DNA from: Schoenoplectus triqueter
Taxonomy: Eukaryota; Streptophyta; Magnoliopsida; Poales; Cyperaceae
Assembly (NCBI GenBank): GCA_964058805.1
Contig: CAXKVV010000277.1
Coordinates: 62,001-126,000 of the forward strand
Direction of reading: 5' to 3'
Length of the DNA stretch: 64,000 nucleotides
This document shows, in pieces, positions 20,737-31,935 of the stretch; the stretch's first letter is position 1, and every line of letters begins with the position of its first letter. The notes under the pieces were generated by a model that worked only from the letters and a program-made list of their open reading frames with translations, was not told the DNA's origin and did not search any database. The position numbers and the translations under genes were made by a program.

Positions 20737-22409
20737 TTATCCCCTGCGACGCCGAGCATGATCCCTACCGCGACCCCAGTTATCATAAGAGGATGGAGTA
20801 TAAGTCGACGATGCTTTACCCTCTCTAGTAGTGCGCCTTAATGGCACAACATTTTCGTTCTCTTGCTCATAGTTTGTGGTTTGGCTTGAAAATCCAAATA
20901 CAAACTCGGTTGCATACTCGGCCACGTTCTCAGTCGTCCGCTCCACCTCGGGCTCCGCCACATGCGATCCTTGGCCGGCCTCCCATACACCAGCTTATGA
21001 TAGCTGTGAGTACGGAGGGTTGAATAGTGGTGTCTCGACCATTTGACTTGCATGCTCGCCGCCAACTAATTGATCTAACCAATCGTAATGGTCGGCTTGA
21101 ACACGCAAACCCTCCGTAGGGACGGTTTCAAATCCTCATCTCGTAGCCCATGCTCCAGCATCAAGTTTCTGAACATGACTCCCTGGTCAACGTCATGAAT
21201 ATTGCCCCGACAAGTTCGAAGAATCTTTTTTACAAAAGACTTGAGTACATTATTGGCATTATGTGCAATAAGTCCAATTGCTTCTCTTGCAAGATTGATA
21301 TTACGAAGCACCTGAAAATTAAATTGAGTTAGTACTCTATTAGATTTGACCAAATTTTTAAAAATTAATTTTACTGTTTGTTGCACTACTTCGCCTTGCA
21401 TGGTAAAGGTTCTTTCAATCCCATACCCCTGTGGTGCTAGCGGGTTGTAAGCATTTCGAGCGGTTGACCCGCGTCAGTAAACCTTACGCATTCCTTTATG
21501 GTTGAACCATGCCAAGTAATGTTCCCAAAGGGCATGCATAAAACCTTGTCCGAAAGTGACGGTATTTTCCAAGCGATTCGTCGACGTTTCAATGTAGGAG
21601 GTATGGTATACAACCCAATCACGATCTTTACTTTTTTTATTATGGTAGACCTTATGAAGACGGTCGAAGTTGGGTGATGGCACTGGAGGTGGTACTTCTT
21701 ACTGGTAACCGAACTATCACGCAACTCGGGCTAGATCGTGCCACTCGACAATCCAGAAGAAAATCAAAGGCCCCATGTAATGATAAGTACTCCTATGTTA
21801 TTGATCATTACATATTGGAGACAAAAGTGCCAAAACATTTTCATCATAAGGTCACCAGTTTGGACCATCTTGATCAATTCTTTCAAAACGCCACCTATAA
21901 CATTAATAAGATATGTAATTAATTAATAAGTCAATAAAATATAAATTCATTTAATAAATTATACAATTCATACATATAGAGTGTGATGTTTCTGTGAGGT
22001 TCGTCTTCATAGTTGTGCGTCGGTCCCATCCATCTTAACCCGTATGACATATCACCGAGTAAAAGCTTTGCCTTCGGTCGTCCAATGGGTAGTCGAGTCC
22101 AGACCCACATTTGCAATAACATCAAAGGACCCCAATTTGTTTGTTAGTCTTGTTGGATGCGTCGCACAGAGCACGGTACAATCGTGCAAGCATCGTCGAA
22201 CCCCAACTATACTTTGGCGGATTAGTAATGTTCCTAAAAAACTGAATATATCCGAACTGGTCTAGAAACATGACGGTCGAGAACTGTAGGGTTTTGGAAT
22301 GCCCAAAAATCTCATTAATGCTCAAGCTACGGAAAGACCGTAGAACAAAAATTTTACTTCTACTTAAGTTAGGGATTAAAGTATGTCGGATAATTATCGA
22401 GAGATACAA
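20737..22409 (-). pseudogene. Plant mobile domain (MAIN/PMD-like) transposon protein, degenerate
   Basis: Read right to left on the minus strand: PPKYSWGSTMLARLYRALCD (22.1-22.25 kb), then LLQMWVWTRLPIGRPK and RWMGPTHNYEDEPHRN (about 22.0-22.1 kb), TFGQGFMHALWEHYLAWF and GMRKVY (about 21.48-21.6 kb), LARQAIGLI-like helices (21.1-21.4 kb) and a terminal RGRDHARRRRG (20.74 kb). This order is the plant mobile domain found in MAIN-like proteins and in Mutator-type transposons. Frameshifts and stops interrupt it (breaks at about 21.47, 21.75 and 21.93 kb). It is a transposon-derived relic rather than a host gene; recognition is by motif. Confidence 0.6.
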
Positions 22410-23896
22410 ACATTTAATCCTTTACAAAAGACGGTAAAATATTATTTTACTTCTAACTTAAGGTTAGGGTTAAAGTGGTTTGTCGGATGATTACCGAGAG
22501 ATACACACCTCTTTAAACCTTTATTGATCTACTCCATGATTGATTTCTAAAATATTAATCTACTTAACAATTAAATAGATTAATATAAGATGTTATACCT
22601 CACTTCAAAATTTCAATTGGAATGAAAATCGGCTTATCTCGGAGCACCAAACGTCTGATGCCTCTGTAGGTTATCCACCAGGACTGACCAGAGAGCGGCT
22701 TATTTCTTTTGCCAGAAATACCGTAAATCGTGATTTCCCGTAAAAACACTATTCACCCGAGAAAAAGATGAAATAGTACTATTCACTACTCAAAGTAATT
22801 CTGTTTCACAAATGTGCAGAAATACCACAACTTTCGTAAAAACACTATTCACTGATCCCATGAATTCTGAAACAACCGTATACCGAGAGAGAGAAAGTAG
22901 AACTGATTTGGTGTAGCTTTCTCTCTCACCCCACCCCTCAATTTATAGAAAATGTGGAATTGCCAAATTACCAAAATACCCTCATAAATAGTTGGGAGGT
23001 TCCAAATTGAAAAGACCAAAATACTCTTAAAGTTCATCCAATTTACCAAAATGTCATTGGGCTTTTGGCCAAATTACCGAAATACCCTTGGACTTTTGGC
23101 CAAAATAGCAAAATACCCTTTTGAGGTCAGCATGGGCTTTTCATGGGTCTTTTTTTGCTTTTCGAATTTTGGGCTTTTCTGGGCTTTTCTGATTTTGGGC
23201 TTTTAATTATTAATTAAGGATTTAATTATAAATGGGCTTTTAGCCCATAATTCAAATTCCTAATTAACATTTAAAATCCAAATCAAATATATATAATTGT
23301 CATGTACAATTATATTTTTCTCGGTTGTTATTTCGGCGAATTTATACGACATGTCCAACACGTTATAAATTCAATCTGATTTTTGCTTCTTGTCATCTCT
23401 ATGACAAATATAATTATATCATATATAATTAATTATAACCATCTTATTATTAATTATAAACAATTTATAATTAATCAATAAGATTCTCCGATTAACTCCT
23501 ATACGGTTTGACCCGACAGGATTCGTGTTATGTTGGTAAATAGAGTTAAAACTGTTTTAACTTCTATAATCATAGGAGGCATCTGACAGAATGCACTATG
23601 ACCATCCAATTACACAAATGATGATGTACTGTACAATATCATGATCCGGTAAACTATTTATTTGTGTTTAATTCTTTTGTCTCATAGCTATCAGATGAGT
23701 TTCAAGGTAGATATGTGTCATCCTTGCAAACTTAATCTTTTCTTGATCCTGAGTAAATTATCAAATATAATTACTCTTGTAATTATACTACTAGCAGATA
23801 ATTTTACTCTATCAAGGGGCCCAGTGATGCTATAACTCGTATAGAAATACAAGGGACAATAATACTTTTGACAAATCATCTCTTCCTCCGCATAAG

Positions 23897-25286
23897 TGAT
23901 GTGGTTTCTACACACAAGTAATAAATCCCTAGTTATTACTCGGTTCGGTTGCAAGTGTACAACCTAGTCGAGCAGTACTTAAGGTTCGTCTCCACAGGGA
24001 CAATTCGAAATATAAAATCTGACCTAACAATCTAATTTAGTAAAAGAATGAATAAATGAATTGGTTCGTTTGAGGTAATTAAACTAAAGTCTTAAGGTAA
24101 AATCTGGGTTTTTGACAGATACGAGAAATTAGGGTTCATAGGGGTTAATATCCACTAATGACATGATTAATTGATTATCGAATTTGTTCTTTTAATTATG
24201 AAGGCACAATTTAAAATGTTGGTACAAAGGGATATCTCTATGTTTATACCATCCTTAAATTACAATACCCGTTACCTCTCGGTATGGTTATCCTAATCTA
24301 AGGTCATTAAGTTCTACTGTCCCAATTAATCTAGAAAACCGTTCGTCACCTCTCGGTACTTGGTACAATTCCCTAAACAATTAGGTCAAGCCCGTATAGG
24401 ACGTGCGTCACCTCTCGATACTTAGCCTATCTAATACCCTATTCTTTATGGTCAGGACTAAATATTCAACCTCTCGATTGAAAATACCGAATCCTAGGGT
24501 TTCATGTGATTTCGATTAAGTCTTCACATTCAATTGAAATAAAGAATAGATCATAAAATAAACAAGAACATATGCGGTAAAAATATCAACTAATCATGCC
24601 AAGAGTTTCAATTACATCCCTAATCTACCCTAGAAGAATCCTTAGCCGATCATGGCTAAGGCACAAATGAAATTTAGAAATTAAAAGAGTTCAAAAGCAT
24701 AGAAAATAATGAAACCAGTTGATCAATCCAATCTCTTCTTCTCTACTCTTTTTTCTCTCCTTTTCTCCTTTCTATTCTTCTTCTCCTCTCTCCAAAAACT
24801 CTCAAAGAAACTGAAAAACTCCTCTCAGATCTGTCCTAGGGCGGTTATCCCTCTTTGGAGGCGTTCTCCTCTCTTTTAAATCGAATCTGGAGCCTTCTGG
24901 GGCGAAGGGATGCTTTCAGGGGCGAAACAGAACCGCTCTTTACGGCCCGAAAAGAAAAGATTTTGACCCAAAAAGTTCACGCGGTTTCTTGACAGAGAGC
25001 TCTTTTCGACCCGAAAAGATAACTTTTTGGGTCAAAAGGTTCATGCAGTTTTTCTCCAGCAAGATCTTCGTTGTTCTAGTTGCGCCTAGCTTACTCCATG
25101 TTCATCCAAATATTCTCAAAATGCTCCAAAAGTCCTGAAATCAAAGAAACCATGGCAGTATCTCGAACTTTGTGCAATATCCAAACTAAATCAACTAATT
25201 GAACTAAAATATGCATAAAAAGGGTAAAATGGTATAGTTTTAGATACCAAATCCTATCAGAATATATATATGATTTTGACTTATCA
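23897..25286 (-). repeat. Gypsy 3' LTR
   Basis: 1390 bp; begins TGATGTGGTTTC and ends TTGACTTATCA on the + strand. Matches 30523-31935 almost base for base. It lacks a short TTTG-repeat stretch seen at about 30690-30715 in the other copy. It contains a 17-bp-arm hairpin at 24961-24977/25021-25037. Confidence 0.92.
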
Positions 25287-25310
25287 AACTCCCCCAAGCT
25301 TAAATCTTGC
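25287..25310 (-). other. Polypurine tract of the Gypsy element
   Basis: On the element strand AAGCTTGGGGGAGTT lies directly before the 3' LTR, the expected plus-strand primer position. Confidence 0.75.
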
Positions 25311-26489
25311 TTGCCCTCAAGCAAGTTTTAAACCTAGACAAAAGAACGGTCTCTAAACTAACCTAGTCTAAAATAAATCCTAACCTAAATGCTAAAGATC
25401 ATGGGTTTTTCTGAAAAAGAGATGATAAATCTTAAGATAAATATTTTCAAATTTGTTCGGCCATTATACAAATTTCTGGGAAAAGCCTTGGGAATTTCTG
25501 TTATTTCCGATTTCACACATGACGTTTTACTCAAGGATATTTATATTAGACACAAACTTTCAATGTTATGCTCTAAAATCTTTCCTAGATGATATGCACC
25601 TAAATTTTTCCTTCCCCTCACAAATGAAATGAAATCTAAGAAATCCACAAGAAAAAGAAAAAAAATACAATGATAATCCTGAACCTCGCGCGGGTTTTTT
25701 TTTTATTTTTTTTTGTAGCTAAAAAGCTTTATTGAGAAATCCTTAATGCGCACATGAGGCTGTCTCGTGCTATAGTGGGGTTAGGGAGTTCCATAGACTG
25801 CCTTAGCACATTTGAGACTTAAAGTGACTTTATTCGAATCATCATTTTTTTTCATTTGCGAATGACATGGCATGTGTACTCTTAACCGTGGTGCTTCATA
25901 GTAAATTTGGACCTTCTAATGATTTATATATATATATATATATATTCAGATCCTTCTGATTTTAATAAAAGATTTTTCAAAAGCACCGGTCGACACCCGC
26001 CATAATCACTCTTGTCAGTTAAAATTTTCCATTTAAGTAGTCAAACACATTGGATTTCGAAGATTTGATAAAAATTTATGGGAGGACGTCAATTTCTAGG
26101 CACTTATCATTCAAGAAACTTCTCAAAGCATTTTTTTTCAGTTTAGTTTTTCATTCACCATGTGTTACGTTAGAAAAATTTGTATATTTCCTAATCAATT
26201 TCCTAAATTTCCGATAAGGCTACTCCTTTGCCCGTATTTTCCTTAAGATTTTTCAAAAATTTTTGTATTTTTACAAAACTACCCACTAAAATTTAAATAT
26301 GAAAATAAAGAAACTAAATACAATCCTAAATGCATGCAGATACAATTTCAATCCCCCCCCAAGCTTAAACAAAGCAGTGACCTCACTGCTGGAACTGAAA
26401 ATAAAAGAGAGGGAAAGAGATAACTCACAATGTGCCGATGATGCAAGCCATTGTGAGACCAAGTAGAGTGTCCGACCAATTCTTCTCAT

Positions 26490-26852
26490 CTATTCCAGCG
26501 AGGGGGTGAGTGTTGGTGGTGACCGGCCTATAGGGAGGTGTGGGAGTTGGGTGGTTGTGCTGATCTGGCAGGGGCGGCGAGAGGCGAGGTCGGCAGCGTG
26601 GTGGACGGCGCTGTGGCGGTCGGATCGAGCGGCTGGTCTGAGGCGCAGAGAGGAGCGGCGTCGGATCGAGCGGCTGGTGTGAGAGATGCGGAGCGGATGG
26701 GGCGGCGGCTGTGCGGAAGGGGCGGCGGCTGTGCGGAAGTGGCAGAGGAGATGGGGTGCAGTTTGAAAGAGGGGAGGTGAAGGGTTATAGTTTTGAAAGA
26801 GGGGAGATGAAGGGAAAGAGACCAAGTTATGTTCTGTTAAAATTTTGGGCAC
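26490..26852 (-). other. GC-rich island between integrase end and 3' LTR
   Basis: A 120-codon minus frame is Pro/Ser/Arg/His-rich (for example PPPHPLRISHTSRSIRRR). The + strand carries a repeated GGCGGCGGCTGTGCGGAAG-like unit near 26700-26740. Composition differs strongly from the AT-rich flanks. It occupies the place where Athila elements may carry an env-like frame, but I see no membrane segment or known domain. A captured host fragment is possible. Confidence 0.35.
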
Positions 26853-27060
26853 CTCTTTTCCACCCGATAACTTAAGTTTTTTGACCCAAAAACTGTGCCC
26901 TGATCTTTTTTTTTATATTTTAAAAAAAACAACAATAAGTAAACTAACCTAAAAATTAAAAATTAAAAATAACAATAAAAATAAAAAGATTTAGAAAAAG
27001 TTGGGTTGCCTCCCAAAAAGCGCTCGTTTAGGGTCTCGAGCTCGACCGTTCTCCTCTTTT

Positions 27061-28350
27061 CTAGTTCGTTTGTGCATCGGTAAGGGAGGTGTTTGTCTTC
27101 CCTTCAACCAGTTCTCCACAGTTGTACACCTTGAGTCGCTGCCCATTCACCTTGAATGCGCCAGTTCGCTCGCTCCAGATTTCTATTGCCCCATGTTCAA
27201 TCACACGTTTCACTTGGAACGGGCCGCTCCATTTGGACTTGAGTTTTCCTGCAAAAAGCTTAAAACGTGAATTGAACAATAAAACAAAATCACTAATTTT
27301 AAACTCCCTTCTGATGATGTGCTTGTCATGCCATTTCTTCGTCTGCTCCTTGCAAATTTTGGCATTCTCATATGCCCTGAGATGGATTTCCTCAAGTTCA
27401 TGCAAGTCAAGGACGCGTTTTTTACCCGCTTGAATCATGTCAAAGTTGACGGCCTTAATAGCCCAAAATGCCTTATGCTCCAGTTCGACGGGCAAATGAC
27501 ATGGCTTGCCATAGACAAGCTTGAAAGGAGTCATGTCAATTGAGGTTTTGTAGGCCGTCTGGTATGCCCACAGTGCATCATCCAGTCGCAAACTCCAGTC
27601 TTTTCGGTGTAACCTCAAAATGTGCAGAAGTTGAGAGGTTTGGTCTTGGTTGAGAGATGCATTAACAATAACGGGATAGGTTTGGTTCGAACCAAGGTAT
27701 TCGTATCGTAAGGTTGAAGGTAATGGCTTCAATTCAACCTTGGGTGCATCCTCTGAGGTCTCGGCAAAGTTTGGAAGGATTTCGGCTGTTGAAACTTGAA
27801 AAATTGGGCTTGGAATAGGCATTTCATCAGTCTGGGAAGTATGGTTGCGGGCCGTAATAGGGTTCGCTGAATGGATATTGTTGGCCTTTTCGCACTCCTG
27901 ATCCATCCAACACTCAAAGGAACCCTTCCCCAAGTTGTCAATGAACTCTTCCTCTATCAACCTGTCAAGAATTTCAATACTACAGACACTCTGATCGTTA
28001 GATGGATATCTCATGGATCTTTTAATGTCAAATTTCAATTGTTCCTCACCAATGTTCATAGTTATGATTCCATCATGCACATAAATCACGGCCTTTGCCG
28101 TATTGAGAAATGGTCGACCCAACAAGAGTGGTGTATGAATGTCCTCATCCATGTCAACCACAACAAAGTCAATTGGGACAAAGAATTTCCCAATTTGAAT
28201 CGGTAGGTCCTCTACAACTCCTAAGGGTAACTTAACCGATTGGTCTGCCAATTGAAGTGATATTCTTGTTGGCTTAAGTTCCCCAACACCCAACCTATCA
28301 TATACCGACTTTGGCATAAGACTTACACTAGCTCCTAAATCACATAGTGC
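27061..28350 (-). pseudogene. Gypsy protease fused in frame to integrase C-terminal region
   Basis: Open frame of at least 418 codons, beginning in practice right after the gag stop ([13 protein letters not shown]). The protease active site reads DLGAS, usual for this lineage, followed by [12 protein letters not shown]. After [16 protein letters not shown] and [12 protein letters not shown], where reverse transcriptase should start, the frame jumps directly to integrase-end sequence: [37 protein letters not shown], then [16 protein letters not shown] deletion has removed about 3 kb of coding sequence without breaking the frame. Confidence 0.85.
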
Positions 28351-30366
28351 TCATTTAAATTGGAAATTTCCTATTGAACATGGTATGGAGAATTTACCCG
28401 GATCATCCAACTTTTTGGGCAACTCATTCATCACCATAGCACTACCGTTTGTGTCTAGGGATACCATTTGTACTTCCTCAAGCTTACGCCTATTTGAGAG
28501 AATGTCCTTGAAAAATTTGGTGTAAACCGGCATTTGGGTCATTATCTCAGTCAATGGTAGGTTCACATGCAATTGTTTCAATAGTTCAAGAAATTTCGCA
28601 AATTGCTTATCAGTTTTTTCATTTTTTATTCTACCAGGAAAAGGTGCATATTTATGAGGAGGGATATAGAGAGGTACCTGTGGTGCATTTACCTTCGGTC
28701 TCTCACCTTGAGATGACTCTGCTTGTTCCGCGTGGCCGCTTGGTGCAATTGGTGTAGTTTCCTCAGAGGCGGGATCCTCAAGTGTGGAGATGTGCTCATC
28801 ATTGCCTCGTGGCTTCTCACCTTGCAGTTGTACATAGTCCTCCTTTGGCATAGGTGGATCCTCGTATTGCGTACCGCTGCGAAGCATATGCCTTACCGCC
28901 TTGACATCCCTAGGATTGTTCTCGAGTTTTGGTGGAAGGGTGCCTAGTTGGTGGGAAGATTGTGTAGCTTGTTGTGCAACTTGGTTTTCAAGCATTTTAT
29001 TTTGAGTTGCCAACAGGTCTACCTTTTTTGTCAATTCATCGAATTTCTGATTTTGACTTGTCATGAAAGCCTCCATCATCAATTCAAGATTGGACTTTGG
29101 TGGTGCATTTGAACCATACCCTTGGTTACTATAACCTTGATTCGGTCTATTATAGTTTTGATTACCTTGGGCATTTTGGTCATTTTGCCTCCATGAAAAA
29201 TTTGGGTGGCTTCTCCAACCGGGATTGTAAGTGTTGGAGTAAGGATTGTTATTTGGCTTGAAATTGCCTTGGTTAATTGCATTAACTTCCTCCTGACTAC
29301 TCTCATTACTCACACCACAATTGATTGCTAAATGGTCGGTACCACCACAAATTGAACAAGGAAGAGAAGAATGATAGTTTACCGAATTTACGCTCATTTG
29401 ATCAATTTTTCGGTTCAAGGCGGCAATTTCTGCAGCCATGTTTGAATTTGAGCTCACTTCCTTCATTCCCCTCTGCAGGATGACCGGGGTCTCTCTAGGG
29501 TTGTGCCATTGGCTTTGGTTGAGAGTCATGTCATCCACCAACTTGTATCCGTTAATAGCCCCCTTGTTCATGAGGCTACCTCTAGCGGCTGCATCTAACA
29601 TACCCTTGTCCTGCGGTAGAAGGCTGTTGTAGAAGATTTGCAATAAATTCCACCCTTCGATACCGTGGTGGGGGCAGCACCTCTGCAGTTCTTGAAATCT
29701 CTCCCAAGCCTCGCTCATGGTTTCATCTCCTTTTTGTCGGAAATTATGGATTTGATGGCGCAAGGAGTTTGTTTTGGATGGCGGGAAGAATTTGTTGAGA
29801 AAGGCATTCGCCACCTTAGGCCAAGTGTTCATGTTCTCAGGTCGTTGGCCCCTTATCCAACTCTTAGCCTTATCTGCAAGAGAAAAAGTAAAGGCCATTA
29901 CTTTGAGATCATCAGGAGAAACAGTTTGTACCTTGATTGTACTGCAGATTTCTTCAAAGTTGGCTAAGTGTTGTGTGGCATCTTCATGAGGCAGACCATG
30001 AAAAAGATTACGCTGCACCATGCTAACCCACGCAGGAGGAATTTGGTATTCCTCAGCATTGATAGTAGGTGCCGTGTACCCAAGGTGGATTTCCTCAGCC
30101 CTAGGTGCCGTAAAGTCTCTCAAAGGTCGGTTGGCATCAGCTGCTTCATGATTTTCTCTTTCTACATTAGCTGCCCTCAAACGTTGAAGTTCGTTGGCCA
30201 TCCGATCCCTTTCTCTTTGAAGGTTTGCAAAACGAGCCTCTTCATTGCCGGTCGACATGTCTAACTGGCGTGGATTCAAGGGTAAGAAAGGTCCCCTTGT
30301 TGGGTGCTTGTTTCTTCTCTCGTAGAAAAGATGAGTTGATCCTCTCCTCGAAAACCACTCAACCAA
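28351..30366 (-). pseudogene. Gypsy gag polyprotein
   Basis: Open frame of 671 codons; the first Met is at 30258 (MSTGNEEARF). It shows the retrotransposon gag core: PPAWVSMVQRNLFHGLPHED, FTFSLADKAKSWIRGQ, FLNKFFPPSKTNSLRHQI, MSEAWERFQELQRCCPHHGI. A cysteine motif (CSICGGTDHLAINC) is followed by a Gln/Asn/Gly-rich stretch and a coiled-coil-like KKVDLLATQNKMLENQVAQQ. The frame ends at TGA (28351-28353) immediately before protease. Most Athila-type elements read through here, so the TGA may be a mutation. Confidence 0.85.
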
Positions 30367-30498
30367 ATCTGTGGCGTCCGGAGTTGGAGGTTCCTCTGCC
30401 AGATTGCAACCTGAAAAATGAGAGAGAAAGAAAGCAAAAGAAAAATTAAAAACAATTACTAACTAAATTGTTTAGGTTTGAATTAATATTTTCCGTTG

Positions 30499-30516
30499 TC
30501 CCCGGCAACGGCGCCA
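30499..30516 (-). other. Gypsy primer-binding site
   Basis: TGGCGCCGTTGCCGGGGA on the element strand, a few bases inside the 5' LTR. This sequence is the usual primer site of Athila-type elements, often assigned to tRNA-Asp. Confidence 0.85.
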
Positions 30517-30522
30517 AAAACT

Positions 30523-31935
30523 TAATGTGATTTCTACACACAAGTAATAAATCCCTAGTTATTACTCGGTTCGGTTGCAAGTGTACAACCTAGTCGAGCA
30601 GTACTTAAGGTTCGTCTCCACAGGGACAATTCGAAATATAAAATCTGACCTAACAATCTAATTTAGTAAAAGAATGAATAAATGAATTGGTTTGTTTGTT
30701 TGTTCATAAGGTTCGTTTGAGGTAATTAAACTAAAGTCTTAAGGTAAAATCTGGGTTTTTGACAGATACGAGAAATTAGGGTTCATAGGGGTTAATATCC
30801 ACTAATGACATGATTAATTGATTATCGAATTTATTCTTTTAATTATGAAGGCACAGTTTGAAATGTTGGTACAAAGGGATATCTCTATGTTTATACCATC
30901 CTTAAATTACAATACCCGTTACCTCTCGGTATGGTTATCCTAATCTAAGGTCATTAAGTTCTACTGTCCCAATTAATCTAGAAAACCGTTCGTCACCTCT
31001 CGGTACTTGGTACAATTCCCTAAACAATTAGGTCAAGCCCGTATAGGACGTGCGTCACCTCTCGGTACTTAGCCTATCTAATACCCTATTCTTTATGGTC
31101 AGGACTAAATATTCAACATCTCGATTGAAAATACCGAATCCTAGGGTTTCATATGATTTCGATTAAGTCTTCACATTCAATTGAAATAAAGAATAGATCA
31201 TAAAATAAACAAGAACATATGCGGTAAAAATATCAACTAATCATGCCAAGTGTTTCAATTACATCCCTAATCTATCCTAGAAGAATCCTTAGCCGATCAT
31301 GGCTAAGGCACAAATGAAATTTAGAAATTAAAAGAGTTCAAAAGCATAGAAAATAATGAAACCAGTTGATCAATCCAATCTCTTCTTCTCTACTCTTTTT
31401 TCTCTCCTTTTCTCCTTTTTATTCTTCTTCTCCTCTCTCCAAAAACTCTCAAAGAAACTGAAAAACTCCTCTCAGATCTGTCCTAGGGCGGTTATCCCTC
31501 TTTGGAGGTGTTCTCCTCTCTTTTAAATCGAATCTGGAGCCTTCTGGGGCGAAGGGATGCTTTCAGGGGCGAAACAGAACCGCTCTTTACGGCCCGAAAA
31601 GAAAAGATTTTGACCCAAAAAGTTCACGCGGTTTCTTGACAGAGAGCTCTTTTCGACCCGAAAAGATAACTTTTTGGGTCAAAAGGTTCATGCAGTTTTT
31701 CTCCAGCAAGATCTTCGTTGTTCTAGTTGCGCCTAGCTTACTCCATGTTCATCCAAATATTCTCAAAATGCTCCAAAAGTCCTGAAATCAAAGAAACCAT
31801 GGCAGTATCTCGAACTTTGTGCAATATCCAAACTAAATCAACTAATTGAACTAAAATATGCATAAAAAGGGTAAAATGGTATAGTTTTAGATACCAAATC
31901 CTATCAGAATATATATATATGATTTTGACTTATCA
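30523..31935 (-). repeat. Gypsy 5' LTR
   Basis: 1413 bp; starts TAATGTGATTTC and ends TTGACTTATCA on the + strand, followed by the ATAAG duplication. Partner of 23897-25286. The hairpin arms recur at 31608-31624 and 31668-31684. Confidence 0.92.

Larger units (their letters stand above)
23897..31935 (-). mobile_element. Athila/Tat-lineage Gypsy LTR retrotransposon, internally deleted, young
   Basis: 8039 bp between direct repeats ATAAG (23892-23896 and 31936-31940). LTRs start TGATAAGTC on the element strand; they are 1390 and 1413 bp and differ at roughly a dozen positions plus a small indel. The primer site for tRNA sits just inside the 5' LTR; the polypurine tract is inside the 3' LTR. 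Gag is followed by a single stop, then protease fused to the end of integrase. Reverse transcriptase, RNase H and the integrase core are absent. It cannot move alone but keeps all cis signals, so it could be mobilised by a relative. Confidence 0.9.

Noticed and set aside
26538..27433. Plus-strand ORFs over the Gypsy protease/integrase and GC island
   Set aside because: Antisense shadows of the element's coding strand.
28554..30449. Numerous + strand ORFs across gag
   Set aside because: Complement of the 671-codon gag frame.
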